This document shows positions 46,270-55,420 of a stretch of DNA of 64,000 nucleotides, piece by piece. Made by a program: the position numbers and the translations under genes. Source of the stretch: Ideonella sp. (GTDB lineage Bacteria > Pseudomonadota > Gammaproteobacteria > Burkholderiales > Burkholderiaceae_C). The notes below the pieces were generated by a model. That model ran no database searches and had not been told where the DNA came from. It was given only the letters and a program-made list of their open reading frames with translations. Where the stretch lies: the NCBI GenBank assembly GCA_015075165.1, contig JABTUY010000002.1, forward strand, positions 372,001-436,000, given 5' to 3'. Positions within the stretch are counted from its first letter, which is position 1; the number at the start of each line of letters is the position of its first letter.

Positions 46270-47319
46270 ATGCGCAAGTTGCCCTCGCCCCTGATCCGCA
46301 GCGCGGCGATCGTCGGCCCGCTGCTCGCGCTCGCGTCGACCGCGCTGCCCGCCCATGCCGAAGCGACTTCCGACGCCGCCGCACGCAACGAGCCACCGGC
46401 CGCGCACAACGCGCGTCAGCCGCGTGGCGCTGCGCCGCTCGATCCGCTGCAGGGCCTGCGCGACCGCCTGGCGGCCAAGCTCGGTGCCACCAAGGCGGCG
46501 GAAGACGAGGGCGCCGCAGTGCTGCGCGTCAGCACGCAGCCCGATGGCGAGATGCGCATGGCGCCCCAGGCCGCGCCCGCGCAGCGGCCCTCAGCCAAGC
46601 CCGGCAGCGGCAAGCCGGCCGCCAAGGCGGGCGTGCGCCACACGGGCGCGCACTGGTCGTACCACGGCGAGAACGGGCCGCAGGCGTGGGCCCGGCTGAA
46701 GCCCGAGTTCGGCGCCTGCGGCAATGGCACGCGGCAAAGCCCGATCGACATCCGCGACGGCATCCGCGTGGACCTCGAGCCGGTGCAGTTCGAGTACCAG
46801 TCCGGCGCCTTCAGCGTGCTCGACAACGGTCACACGGTGCAAGTCAATGTCGCGCCCGGTAACGCGATCGAGGTGATGGGGCGCCGCTTCGAGCTGGTGC
46901 AGTTCCACTTCCATCGGCCGTCCGAGGAGCGCATCGACGGTCGGCAGTTCGACATGGTCGTGCACCTGGTGCACCGCGATGCCGCCGGCAAGCTCGCGGT
47001 GGTGGCGGTGCTGCTCGACAGCGGCAGCGCGCATCCGGTGGTGCAGGCGGTTTGGAACAACCTGCCGCTCGAGAAGGGCGACCCCGTCAACGCCCGCGCG
47101 CCGCTCGACCCGGCCCAGCTGCTGCCGCAGGATCGCCGCTACTACGCCTACATGGGCTCGCTGACCACGCCGCCGTGCAGCGAGGGCGTGCTGTGGATGG
47201 TGATGCAGCAGCCGGTGGCGATCTCGGCCGCGCAGATCGACGTCTTCGCGCACCTCTACCCGATGAATGCGCGCCCGCTGCAACAGGCGTCTGGACGGCT
47301 GATCAAGCAGTCGAACTGA
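46270..47319 (+). CDS. Alpha-carbonic anhydrase with a long N-terminal linker
   Basis: This 349-residue periplasmic enzyme interconverts CO2 and bicarbonate. A signal peptide ends near AHAEA (about 30). Residues about 31-120 are a low-complexity Ala/Pro/Lys-rich linker not seen in short family members. The catalytic domain (about 125-345) has HWSYHGENGP, GNGTRQSPIDI, the zinc ligands in QFHFHRPSEE and MVVHLVH, and the substrate-pocket block LTTPPCSEGVLW. The linker with several KP/KA pairs could place the domain away from the membrane or bind the cell wall; that is inference. Confidence 0.93.
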   Translation: MRKLPSPLIRSAAIVGPLLALASTALPAHAEATSDAAARNEPPAAHNARQPRGAAPLDPLQGLRDRLAAKLGATKAAEDEGAAVLRVSTQPDGEMRMAPQAAPAQRPSAKPGSGKPAAKAGVRHTGAHWSYHGENGPQAWARLKPEFGACGNGTRQSPIDIRDGIRVDLEPVQFEYQSGAFSVLDNGHTVQVNVAPGNAIEVMGRRFELVQFHFHRPSEERIDGRQFDMVVHLVHRDAAGKLAVVAVLLDSGSAHPVVQAVWNNLPLEKGDPVNARAPLDPAQLLPQDRRYYAYMGSLTTPPCSEGVLWMVMQQPVAISAAQIDVFAHLYPMNARPLQQASGRLIKQSN

Positions 47320-47338
47320 AACCGAAGCCCCCACGCTC

Positions 47339-47387
47339 GCTGGCGCTCGCTGCCGTGCCGCTCGCACGCGGCACGGCGTTCGCCAGC
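47339..47387. terminator. Hairpin after the carbonic anhydrase gene
   Basis: Perfect 10-bp arms, GCCGTGCCGC (47352-47361) and its complement (47368-47377), surround TCGCAC. An outer GCTGGCG/CGCCAGC pair (47339-47345, 47381-47387) extends the structure. It begins 20 bp after the stop. No T-run follows, so intrinsic termination is uncertain. Confidence 0.35.
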
Positions 47388-47426
47388 CACTCGCGAGCGC
47401 GCAGGCGCTCGCTTGGTGCGGGCTCA

Positions 47427-47473
47427 TCGCCCCGAGGGGGCCCTTGCTGCGGACCGGCGGAGCCGGACCCGCG
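47427..47473 (-). repeat. Intergenic GC-rich repeat, partial copy E (inverted)
   Basis: It carries the blocks CCCCGAGGGGGC and GCGGACCGGCGGAGCCGGA shared with copies B and D, but the GGTGGCGC middle is altered to CCTTGCT. It lies between the carbonic anhydrase gene and the AT-rich dcw promoter island and marks the boundary between them. Confidence 0.65.
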
Positions 47474-47539
47474 CAAGATATCGGCCTCGACACCTCGTGC
47501 GACGCGGGTGCCGGTTGGCGCCATCCGCGCGTCGACCCG

Positions 47540-47744
47540 ATCCGCCTAGGGTTAACCCACGCGATGAAGCGAATACTTACATATTCGATTTGAACGAAAA
47601 CTTGTAGATTTCCCCGCAAGTCGTTATTTTTTAAGCACTTTTCTCTGATTCACGCTTCACATTGTCATTCAGAGATAAGTATTTGATTTCATTGATTTTT
47701 TCTTTCATTCACGGTTGACCGCACCCCTCAGGCTCCGTTACAGT
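47540..47744 (+). promoter_or_regulatory. AT-rich promoter island of the dcw cluster, with a sigma70-like promoter
   Basis: This is the only long AT-rich stretch of the window, with T-rich runs. It holds the palindrome GGGTTAACCC (47549-47558) and an inverted repeat CGAATA-N6-TATTCG (47570-47587). A promoter TTGACC (47715-47720), 18 bp, TACAGT (47739-47744) would start transcription near 47751, just ahead of mraZ. The remaining sequence may hold further promoters or architectural-protein binding sites. No gene is seen in 47320-47772. Confidence 0.6.
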
Positions 47745-47752
47745 GCCGAACT

Positions 47753-47778
47753 GTGGAGTGAAGTGGGGCAACGTGCCG
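47753..47778 (+). promoter_or_regulatory. Three 10-bp-spaced GTG-type repeats, candidate MraZ-binding sites
   Basis: GTGGAG (47753), GTGGGG (47763) and GTGCCG (47773) are spaced exactly 10 bp. MraZ proteins are known to bind short direct repeats with one-turn spacing in their own promoter region. The sites cover the likely transcript start, the ribosome binding site and the GTG start codon of mraZ. Confidence 0.55.
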
Positions 47779-48213
47779 GAAGTCGTCTTTCAAGGGGCTT
47801 CGGCGCTCACGCTCGATGCCAAGGGCCGCATTGCGGTGCCGACGCGTCACCGTGATGCGCTGACGGAGTCGGTGGGGGGGCAGCTGACGCTGACCAAGCA
47901 CCCGGCCGACTGCCTGCTCGTGCTGCCCCGCCCGGCCTGGCTGCAACTGCGCGAGCGCTTGATGGCGCTGCCGATGGAGGCCGACGGCTGGCGGCGCATG
48001 TTCCTCGGCAGCGCGTTCGACGTCGACATCGATGCCGGCTCGCGCATCCACATCTCGCCCGAGCTGCGCAGCGCCGCGGGCCTCACCCGCGACGTGCTGC
48101 TGATCGGCATGGGCACGCACCTCGAGCTGTGGGACACCGCGCGCCATGCGGCGCACGAATCGGCGGTGAAGCAAAGCCCGATGCCCGACGCGATCAAGAG
48201 CTTCGTCTTCTGA
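47773..48213 (+). CDS. mraZ: Transcriptional regulator MraZ
   Basis: This 146-residue DNA-binding protein has two AbrB-like MraZ/SpoVT folds: [25 protein letters not shown] (first half) and [27 protein letters not shown] (second half), each with the D-x-K/S-G/R-R-I pattern. It heads the dcw cluster and represses it in other bacteria. GTG 47773 was chosen; the in-frame GTG at 47743 lies within the -10 element, ahead of the predicted transcript start. The stop overlaps the rsmH start. Confidence 0.94.
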   Translation: MPEVVFQGASALTLDAKGRIAVPTRHRDALTESVGGQLTLTKHPADCLLVLPRPAWLQLRERLMALPMEADGWRRMFLGSAFDVDIDAGSRIHISPELRSAAGLTRDVLLIGMGTHLELWDTARHAAHESAVKQSPMPDAIKSFVF

Positions 48214-49154
48214 TGCCCGACCGGCAATGGCTGCACACGCCCGTCTTGCTGCACGAAGCGATCGCCGCGCTCGTGACCGATCCGGACGGCACCTACGTCG
48301 ATGGCACCTACGGCCGCGGTGGGCATGCGCGCGCGCTGCTGCAGCAGCTGTCACCTGCGGGGCGGCTGGTCGCGTTCGACAAGGATCCGCAGGCGGTGCA
48401 GGCGGCCACCACCGGCGCGACGCGGCTGGACGACCCGCGCTTCGCGATCGAGCACGCCAGCTTCGCCGCGATGCGCGAGCGGCTCGCGGCACGCGGCATC
48501 GCGCAGGTGCACGGCGTGCTGCTCGATCTGGGCGTCAGCTCGCCGCAGCTCGACGAGCCCGAGCGCGGCTTCAGCTTTCGCTTCGATGCGCCGCTGGACA
48601 TGCGCATGGACACCAGCCGCGGCGAGACGGCCGCGCAGTTCCTCGAGCGCGCCGATGAGCGCCAGATCGCCCAGGTGATCCGCGACCATGGAGAAGAACG
48701 GTTTGCTGTTTCGATTGCAAAGGCGGTTGTTGCTCGCCGCGCAAGCGGCAACCCCATCACCCGCACCGCCGACCTCGCCCAAGTCGTGGCTCGTGCGGTC
48801 AAGACCCGTGAGCCGGGGCAGGACCCCGCCACGCGCACGTTTCAGGCTCTTCGGATTTTCGTCAACGCCGAGCTCGAGGATCTTCAGCAGGGGTTGAGCG
48901 CCGCGATGAGCCTGTTGCTTCCCTCCGGCCGCCTGGCGGTGATCGGCTTCCACTCACTGGAAGACCGCATCGTCAAGCGCTTCATCGCGCGCGAGAGCCG
49001 CAGCGAGCCCGACCGCCGCGCGCCGTTCGCGCCGCCGGCGCCGACGCGCCTGAAGGCATTGGCGCGCATCATGCCCGGTGAGGCCGAGCTGCGCGCCAAC
49101 CCCCGCGCGCGCTCGGCGGTGCTGCGCGTGGCCGAACGCACCGATTGCCCCTGA
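48213..49154 (+). CDS. rsmH: 16S rRNA (cytosine-1402-N4)-methyltransferase RsmH
   Basis: This 313-residue S-adenosylmethionine-dependent enzyme methylates C1402 in the ribosomal decoding centre. Motifs are [13 protein letters not shown] at the start, [14 protein letters not shown] (SAM binding), [32 protein letters not shown], and [13 protein letters not shown] near the end. Its ATG shares one base with the mraZ stop (TGATG). ftsL follows 2 bp later. The usual second gene of the dcw cluster. Confidence 0.97.
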   Translation: MPDRQWLHTPVLLHEAIAALVTDPDGTYVDGTYGRGGHARALLQQLSPAGRLVAFDKDPQAVQAATTGATRLDDPRFAIEHASFAAMRERLAARGIAQVHGVLLDLGVSSPQLDEPERGFSFRFDAPLDMRMDTSRGETAAQFLERADERQIAQVIRDHGEERFAVSIAKAVVARRASGNPITRTADLAQVVARAVKTREPGQDPATRTFQALRIFVNAELEDLQQGLSAAMSLLLPSGRLAVIGFHSLEDRIVKRFIARESRSEPDRRAPFAPPAPTRLKALARIMPGEAELRANPRARSAVLRVAERTDCP

Positions 49155-49156
49155 CC

Positions 49157-49450
49157 ATGACGAAGACCCATTTGGTGATGCTGCTGGCGCTGATCTTCAG
49201 CTGCCTCGCACTGGTGCAGAGCTCGTACGAGTCGCGCCGCCTGTACAACGAGGCCAACCGCACGCGCGACGAGCTGGCGCGGCTGGAAGCCGACTTCCAG
49301 CGGCTCGAGGCCGAGCGCCAGGCGCAGGGCACGCACCTGCGCGTCGAACGCGTGGCGCGCGAGCGGCTGGCGATGCGCACCGTGACGCCGGCGGTGACGC
49401 AGTTCGTGGTCGACCGCGCGGCCGTGCCGGCCTCGGGGGTGCCGCGGTGA
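49157..49450 (+). CDS. ftsL: Cell division protein FtsL
   Basis: This 97-residue bitopic membrane protein has a short cytoplasmic start MTKTH, a single transmembrane helix LVMLLALIFSCLALVQS (about 6-22) and a periplasmic coiled-coil-like helix (YNEANRTRDELARLEADFQ...). It joins FtsB and FtsQ at the division site. ATG 49157 is preferred to 49145. Identification rests on length, topology and position between rsmH and ftsI, since FtsL sequences vary. The stop overlaps the ftsI GTG. Confidence 0.92.
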   Translation: MTKTHLVMLLALIFSCLALVQSSYESRRLYNEANRTRDELARLEADFQRLEAERQAQGTHLRVERVARERLAMRTVTPAVTQFVVDRAAVPASGVPR

Positions 49451-51306
49451 AAGGGCTGCTCGCGCGCATCGGCGACCGGCTCGCGCGCAGCCGGCGCGAC
49501 GGCAGCGCGTTTGCGCGCGGCGGGCATTTGCGTGCCGGTCGCGGCACCAGCGCGCGCAGCCTGGCCTATGCCAGCAGCCCGCTGCTGGCATCGAAGACGC
49601 CGCCGTGGCGCAGCCGTTTCGTCGTCGTGCTGGTCGCGCTCGGGTTCCTCGTGCTGCTCGGCCGCGCGGCCTACGTGCAGGTGGTGGCGAGCGACTTCTA
49701 CCTCGCGCAGGGCGAGCGCCGCTTCGTGCACACCTACGACGTGCCGGCCAGCCGCGGCCGCATCGTCGACCGCAACGGGCTGATCCTGGCCACCAGCGTC
49801 GCGTCGGTCACGGTGTTCGTGAACCTGAAGCAGTACAGCGCCACCGCCGCGCAGCGGCGCGAGCTGCTGCGGCTGCTCGACATGGCGCCGCGCGAGTTCG
49901 AGCGGCGGCTCGACACGCCGGGTGCGGTCGAGCTGGTGCTGAAGCGTCAACTCGACGATCGGGTTTGGCGGCAGATCCGCGAGCTCGGCATCAAGGGCCT
50001 GCGCGCCGAACCCGGTTTCACGCGAAGCTACCCCGAGGGCGAGGCGGCGGCACACGTGGTCGGCTTCACCGACGTGAGCGAGCGCGGGCAAGAGGGCGTC
50101 GAGCTGGCGTTCGAGAAGGATCTCGAAGGCCGCGACGGCCAGCGCGGCATCGTGCGCGACGGCGTCGGCCGCGTAGTCGACGACTACGTCGAGGCGGTCG
50201 ACCCGATGCACGGCCGCGAGATCCAGTTGTCGATCGACACCAAGGTGCAGTTCTTCGCCTACCAGCGCGTGCGCGATGCGGTGCTCGCGCACAAGGCCAA
50301 GGCCGGCAGCGCGGTGGTGCTCGACGTCACCACCGGCGAGGTGCTGGCGCTGGCGAACTACCCGAGCTTCCACCCCGGGCAGCGGCGCAAGCTGAGCGCC
50401 GAGCAGCTGGGCGAGGCGGTGCGCAACCGCGCGCTGACCGACGTGTTCGAGCCCGGCTCGGTGATGAAGCCCTTCGTCGCCGCGCTGGCGCTCGAAACCG
50501 GCCGCGTCAAGCCCACGACGGTGATCCAGACGGCGTCGTTCTCGGTCGGCGGCAAGCCGATCCACGACACGCACACGCACGCGTCGATGACGGTGGCCGA
50601 GATCATCCAGCGCTCGAGCAACATCGGTGCGGCCAAGCTGGCGATGCAGATGCAGCCCAGCGAGCTGTGGGAGCTGTACACCAGCGTCGGCTTCGGTCAG
50701 CGCCCGCACATCGAGTTTCCCGGCGCCGTCAGCGGCAAGCTGCGGCCGTACAAGAGCTGGAAGCCGGTGGACCAGTCGCGGCTGGCGTTCGGCTACGGCC
50801 TGTCGGCGTCGTTGCTGCAGATGGCGCGCGCCTACACCGTGTTCGCGCGCGACGGCGAGGTGATCCCGATCACGATGCTCAGGCAGAGCCACCCGGTGGC
50901 CGGCGTGCGCGTGATTTCGCCCGAGGTCGCGCGCGAGGTGCGCAAGATGCTCGAGAGCGTGACCGAGACCGGCGGCACCGCCACCCGCGCCGAGGTGGTG
51001 GGCTACAGCGTCGGCGGCAAGACCGGCACCGCGCACGCGCAACAAGGCGGCGACTACGTGGGCAACCGCCACCGTGCCTGGTTCGTCGGCATGGCGCCGA
51101 TGAGCCGGCCGCGCGTGATCGTGGCGGTGATGATCGACCAGCCGACGGTGGGCGGGCACTACGGCGGCGACGTGGCCGCGCCGGTGTTCAGCTCGGTGGT
51201 GCAGCAGACGCTGCGGCTGATGAACGTGCCACCCGATCTCGACGTGCGGCGGCAGATCACCGCGCTGGCGCAGGCGCCTACCGAGGCCGTGGAGGGCCGC
51301 CGATGA
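49447..51306 (+). CDS. ftsI: Septal peptidoglycan transpeptidase FtsI (PBP3)
   Basis: This 619-residue class B penicillin-binding protein cross-links septal peptidoglycan. A basic cytoplasmic N-terminus and one transmembrane helix (RFVVVLVALGFLVLLGRAAYV, about 57-77) precede the PBP dimer domain (PASRGRIVDRNG) and the transpeptidase domain with S338-V-M-K341, S390-S-N392 and K525-T-G. The GTG start overlaps ftsL (GTGA) and the stop overlaps murE (ATGA). The cytoplasmic tail of about 55 residues is longer than in E. coli. Confidence 0.96.
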   Translation: MKGLLARIGDRLARSRRDGSAFARGGHLRAGRGTSARSLAYASSPLLASKTPPWRSRFVVVLVALGFLVLLGRAAYVQVVASDFYLAQGERRFVHTYDVPASRGRIVDRNGLILATSVASVTVFVNLKQYSATAAQRRELLRLLDMAPREFERRLDTPGAVELVLKRQLDDRVWRQIRELGIKGLRAEPGFTRSYPEGEAAAHVVGFTDVSERGQEGVELAFEKDLEGRDGQRGIVRDGVGRVVDDYVEAVDPMHGREIQLSIDTKVQFFAYQRVRDAVLAHKAKAGSAVVLDVTTGEVLALANYPSFHPGQRRKLSAEQLGEAVRNRALTDVFEPGSVMKPFVAALALETGRVKPTTVIQTASFSVGGKPIHDTHTHASMTVAEIIQRSSNIGAAKLAMQMQPSELWELYTSVGFGQRPHIEFPGAVSGKLRPYKSWKPVDQSRLAFGYGLSASLLQMARAYTVFARDGEVIPITMLRQSHPVAGVRVISPEVAREVRKMLESVTETGGTATRAEVVGYSVGGKTGTAHAQQGGDYVGNRHRAWFVGMAPMSRPRVIVAVMIDQPTVGGHYGGDVAAPVFSSVVQQTLRLMNVPPDLDVRRQITALAQAPTEAVEGRR

Positions 51307-52823
51307 CGCTGGCACGCCTGCCCGATGCCGCCGCAGCCGTTGCGTGGCTGCGGCGCGGCGCTGCGCGCGGGCTGTGCACCGACAGCCGGCGGGTGCGCGC
51401 GGGTGAAGCCTTTTTCGCCTGGGCCGGCGGCCGCCACGACGCGCGCACGCGCGTCGGCGACGCGCTCGCCGCGGGCGCGGCGTGCGCGCTGGTGGAAGCC
51501 GACGGCGCCGAGGCGTTCGCGTTCGACGACGTGCGCATCGCCGGCGTGCCGCAGCTGAAGACGCGCGCCGGCGCGATCGCCGATGCGTGGTACGGCGAGC
51601 CGAGCCGCGCGCTCGACGTGATCGCCGTCACCGGCACCAACGGCAAGACCTCGGCCGCGTGGTGGACCGCGCAGGCGCTGGGCGCGCTGGGCCGGCGCTG
51701 CGGCGTGGTCGGCACGCTCGGTGTCGGCGAGCCGCCCGGCGCCGCCGGCGCCGGCGCGATCGAGGACACCGGCCTGACGACGCCCGACGCAGTGATGCTG
51801 CAGGCCGCGCTGGCGCGCTTCGTCGCCGACGGCTTCGCGGCCTGCGCGATGGAGGCATCGTCGATCGGCCTCGTCGACCACCGCCTGGCCGGCACGCGCA
51901 TCGCGGTGGCGCAGTTCACCAACCTCACGCGCGACCACCTCGACTACCACGGTGACATGGCAGCGTACTGGGCGGCCAAGCGTACGCTGTTCGCCTGGCC
52001 CGGCCTGCGTGCCGCGGTGGTCAACGTCGACGACGAGCACGGCGCCGCGCTGGCCGACGAGCTGGCGCGCAGTGGCTCGCCGGTGCTGTGGACCACCTCG
52101 CTGCACGGCCCGGCGCGCCTGTGCGCGCGCAACCTGCAGCACGCGGCCGACGGCCTGGCGTTCGACGTGGTCGAGGGCGACACCACGCTGCCGGTGCGCT
52201 GCGGCGTGATCGGCACCTACAACGTCGCCAACCTGCTGGCCGTGATCGGCGCGCTGCGCGCGCTCGGAATATCGCTGGCCGACGCGGTGCGCACCGTGCC
52301 GGCGCTGTCGTCGGTGCCGGGGCGCATGCAGCGCGTGGCGTCGCACGGTGCCGCGCTGCCGCTGGTGGTGGTCGACTATGCGCACACGCCCGACGCGCTC
52401 GACCAGGCGCTGCAGGCGCTGCGCCCGCTGGCCCAGGCGCGCGGCGGCCGGCTGTGGTGCGTGTTCGGCTGCGGCGGCAACCGCGACGCGACCAAGCGGC
52501 CGCTGATGGGCGCGATCGCACACCAGCGCGCCGACCACGTGGTGCTGACCAGCGACAACCCGCGCGACGAGAGCGCGTCGCTGATCCTGTCGCAGATCCT
52601 CGCCGGCATGGGCGACGACCGCTCGGTCGACGTGATCGAGGAGCGTGGCGCCGCGATCCACGAGGCGATCGAGCGCGCCGCCGCGCCCGACGTGGTGCTG
52701 ATCGCCGGCAAGGGCCACGAGCAGACGCAGGAAGTGGCCGGCGTGAAGCGGCCGTTCGGCGACGTGGCGGTGGCCGAGCTCGCGCTCGCCGGGCGCCGCG
52801 GTGGCTTCGGGACACTCGCATGA
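51303..52823 (+). CDS. murE: UDP-N-acetylmuramoyl-L-alanyl-D-glutamate--2,6-diaminopimelate ligase
   Basis: This 506-residue cytoplasmic Mur ligase adds the third stem residue. Motifs are TDSRRVRAGEAFFAWAGG, the P-loop [38 protein letters not shown] and the specificity motif DNPRDE, which selects meso-diaminopimelate rather than lysine. Start and stop overlap ftsI and murF by 4 bp each. Confidence 0.96.
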   Translation: MTLARLPDAAAAVAWLRRGAARGLCTDSRRVRAGEAFFAWAGGRHDARTRVGDALAAGAACALVEADGAEAFAFDDVRIAGVPQLKTRAGAIADAWYGEPSRALDVIAVTGTNGKTSAAWWTAQALGALGRRCGVVGTLGVGEPPGAAGAGAIEDTGLTTPDAVMLQAALARFVADGFAACAMEASSIGLVDHRLAGTRIAVAQFTNLTRDHLDYHGDMAAYWAAKRTLFAWPGLRAAVVNVDDEHGAALADELARSGSPVLWTTSLHGPARLCARNLQHAADGLAFDVVEGDTTLPVRCGVIGTYNVANLLAVIGALRALGISLADAVRTVPALSSVPGRMQRVASHGAALPLVVVDYAHTPDALDQALQALRPLAQARGGRLWCVFGCGGNRDATKRPLMGAIAHQRADHVVLTSDNPRDESASLILSQILAGMGDDRSVDVIEERGAAIHEAIERAAAPDVVLIAGKGHEQTQEVAGVKRPFGDVAVAELALAGRRGGFGTLA

Positions 52824-54211
52824 GCGCAGACGCAGCGATGATGACGCTGGCGCAGGCGCACGCGCTGCTGCCCGGCGCCACGCTGGTCGGCGACGGCGCC
52901 ATCGCGCTGCAGCGCGTGCACAGCGACACGCGCAGCCTGCACGTCGGCGACCTGTTCGTCGCGTTGCGCGGCGAGCGCTTCGACGCGCACGACTTCCTGT
53001 CGCAGGCGCGCGCCGCCGGCGCCGCCGCGGCGCTGGCCGAGCGCGGCCTCGATGCCGCGGCGCTGCCTGGCCTGCAGGTGGCCGACAGCCTGGCCGCGCT
53101 GCAGCAGCTGGCCGCCGCGTGGCGGCGGCGCTTCACGCTGCCGCTGATCGCTGTGGCCGGCAGCAACGGCAAGACCACGGTCACGCAGATGCTGGCCGCC
53201 ATCCTGCGCGCGTGGTGCGGCGAGGCCGCGCTGGCCACCGCGGGCAACTTCAACAACCACATCGGCGTGCCGCTGACCGTGCTGCGGCTGCGGCCCGAGC
53301 ACCGCGCCGCGGTGGTCGAGCTCGGCATGAACCACGCGGGCGAGATCGCCGCGCTGGCGCGCATCGCGCAGCCGACCGTGGCGCTGGTCAACAACGCGCA
53401 GCGCGAGCACCAGGAGTTCATGGCCAGCGTCGAGGCGGCGGCGCGCGAGAACGGCAGCGCGATCGAGGCGCTGCCGCCGACCGGCGTGGCGGTGTTCCCG
53501 GCCGACGACGCGCAGGCTGGCGTCTGGCGCGCGCAGTCCGGTGCGCGCGTGCGGCTCACGTTCGCCACCCGCGGCGTGGCCGACGTGACCGACGAGGCGG
53601 TATGGGTCGACGACCACTGGGTGCTGCGCGCGCGCACGCCGGCGGGTGCCGCCGAGTTCGCGCTGCACGCAGCCGGCGCGCACAACGTGCGCAACGCGCT
53701 GGCCGCGACCACCGCCGCGCTCGCCGCCGGCGCACCGATGGCGGCGATCGTGCAGGGACTCGAGGCGTTCCGGCCGGTCAGTGGGCGCTCGCGGCTGCTG
53801 CGCTGGCTGCGCGACGGCTCGACCGTGGCGCTGGTTGACGACAGCTACAACGCCAACCCCGATTCGGTGCGTGCGGCGATCGATCTGCTCGCCGGGCTGC
53901 CCGGCCCGCACTGGCTGGTGCTCGGCGACATGGGCGAGGTCGGTGCGCAGGGGCCGCAGTTCCACACCGAGGTCGGCGCGTACGCGCGCGAGCGCGGCAT
54001 CGAATCGCTGTGGGCTGCCGGTGCGCTGTGCGAGCACGCGGCGCGCGCGTACGGCGCGGGCGCGCGGCACTTCGCCGACGCCCCCGCGCTGGCGGCCGCG
54101 CTGCACGAGGCACCGCGCTGCGCGTCGGCGCTGGTCAAGGGTTCGCGCTTCATGGCGATGGAGCGCGTCGTGCGCGCGCTGGTGCCGCAGCAGGTGCCGC
54201 ATGTGCACTGA
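52820..54211 (+). CDS. murF: UDP-N-acetylmuramoyl-tripeptide--D-alanyl-D-alanine ligase
   Basis: This 463-residue Mur ligase adds D-Ala-D-Ala. Motifs are SDTRSLHVGDLFVALRGERFDAHDF, P-loop VAGSNGKTTVTQM, ELGMNHAGEIAALA, VDDSYNANPDSV and LGDMGEVGAQG. The ATG overlaps the murE stop. mraY starts 18 bp after the stop. Confidence 0.96.
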   Translation: MSADAAMMTLAQAHALLPGATLVGDGAIALQRVHSDTRSLHVGDLFVALRGERFDAHDFLSQARAAGAAAALAERGLDAAALPGLQVADSLAALQQLAAAWRRRFTLPLIAVAGSNGKTTVTQMLAAILRAWCGEAALATAGNFNNHIGVPLTVLRLRPEHRAAVVELGMNHAGEIAALARIAQPTVALVNNAQREHQEFMASVEAAARENGSAIEALPPTGVAVFPADDAQAGVWRAQSGARVRLTFATRGVADVTDEAVWVDDHWVLRARTPAGAAEFALHAAGAHNVRNALAATTAALAAGAPMAAIVQGLEAFRPVSGRSRLLRWLRDGSTVALVDDSYNANPDSVRAAIDLLAGLPGPHWLVLGDMGEVGAQGPQFHTEVGAYARERGIESLWAAGALCEHAARAYGAGARHFADAPALAAALHEAPRCASALVKGSRFMAMERVVRALVPQQVPHVH

Positions 54212-54229
54212 GCGCGGCCGGAGCGCGGC

Positions 54230-55408
54230 ATGCTGATCACGCTGGCGCAGTGGCTGCAGGCGTGGTCGCCCGAGTTCGGCTTCCTGCGCGTGGTGCAGTA
54301 CCTGACGTTCCGCGCCGTGATGGCCGCGATGACGGCGCTGCTGATCGGGCTGGCGTTCGGTCCCTGGGTGATCCGCCGTCTGGCCGAGTTGAAGATCGGC
54401 CAGCCGATCCGCGAGTACGGCGTGCAGGCGCATATCGCCAAGCGCGGCACGCCGACGATGGGCGGCGTGCTGATCCTGATCGGCGTCGGCGTGTCGACGC
54501 TGCTGTGGTTCGACTGGGGCAACCGCTTCGTCTGGATCGTGATGCTGGTGACCTTCGGCTTTGGCACCATCGGCTGGATCGACGACTGGCGCAAGGTGGT
54601 CAAGCGCGACCCCGAGGGCATGCCGTCGGGCGAGAAGTACTTCTGGCAATCGGTGATCGGCCTGATCGCCGCGGTGTACCTCGCGTTCAGCGTGTCGGAG
54701 ACGACCAACCTGCGCGTGATCGAGCTGTTCCTGCGCTGGGTGCAAAGCGGCTTCTCGAACGACCTGCCGCCCAAGGCCGACCTGCTGCTGCCGTTCTTCA
54801 AGACGGTGAGCTACCCGCTGGGCGTGTTCGGCTTCATCGGGCTGACCTACGTGGTGATCGTCGGCGCCAGCAACGCGGTGAACCTGACCGACGGCCTCGA
54901 CGGGCTGGCGATCATGCCGGTGGTGATGGTCGGCTCGGCGCTCGGCGTGTTCGCCTACGTGGTCGGCAGCGCGGTGTACTCGAAGTACCTGCTGTTCCCG
55001 CACATCCCGGGCGCCGGCGAGCTGCTGATCTTTTGCGCCGCGATGGCCGGCGCCGGGTTGGCGTTCCTGTGGTTCAACGCGCACCCGGCGCAGGTGTTCA
55101 TGGGCGACGTCGGCGCGCTCGCGCTCGGCGGCGCGCTCGGCACGATCGCGGTGATCACGCGGCAGGAGATCGTGCTGGCGATCATGGGCGGCGTGTTCGT
55201 GATGGAAGCGCTGAGCGTGATGATCCAGGTCGGCTGGTTCAAGTACACCAAGCGCCGCTACGGCCAGGGCCGGCGCATCCTGCTGATGGCGCCGCTGCAC
55301 CACCACTTCGAGAAGAGCGGCTGGACCGAGACCCAGGTCGTGATCCGTTTCTGGATCATCACGATGCTGCTGTGCCTGATCGGGCTGGCGAGCCTGAAGC
55401 TGCGGTAG
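54230..55408 (+). CDS. mraY: Phospho-N-acetylmuramoyl-pentapeptide-transferase
   Basis: This 392-residue polytopic inner-membrane enzyme moves phospho-MurNAc-pentapeptide to undecaprenyl phosphate, making lipid I. It has about ten hydrophobic helices and the conserved loops [29 protein letters not shown] with the Asp pair, [28 protein letters not shown] and the His-rich [12 protein letters not shown]. Length is slightly above the E. coli 360 because of a longer central loop. GGAG precedes the ATG. Confidence 0.97.
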   Translation: MLITLAQWLQAWSPEFGFLRVVQYLTFRAVMAAMTALLIGLAFGPWVIRRLAELKIGQPIREYGVQAHIAKRGTPTMGGVLILIGVGVSTLLWFDWGNRFVWIVMLVTFGFGTIGWIDDWRKVVKRDPEGMPSGEKYFWQSVIGLIAAVYLAFSVSETTNLRVIELFLRWVQSGFSNDLPPKADLLLPFFKTVSYPLGVFGFIGLTYVVIVGASNAVNLTDGLDGLAIMPVVMVGSALGVFAYVVGSAVYSKYLLFPHIPGAGELLIFCAAMAGAGLAFLWFNAHPAQVFMGDVGALALGGALGTIAVITRQEIVLAIMGGVFVMEALSVMIQVGWFKYTKRRYGQGRRILLMAPLHHHFEKSGWTETQVVIRFWIITMLLCLIGLASLKLR

Positions 55409-55420
55409 GGGACGAGCACG

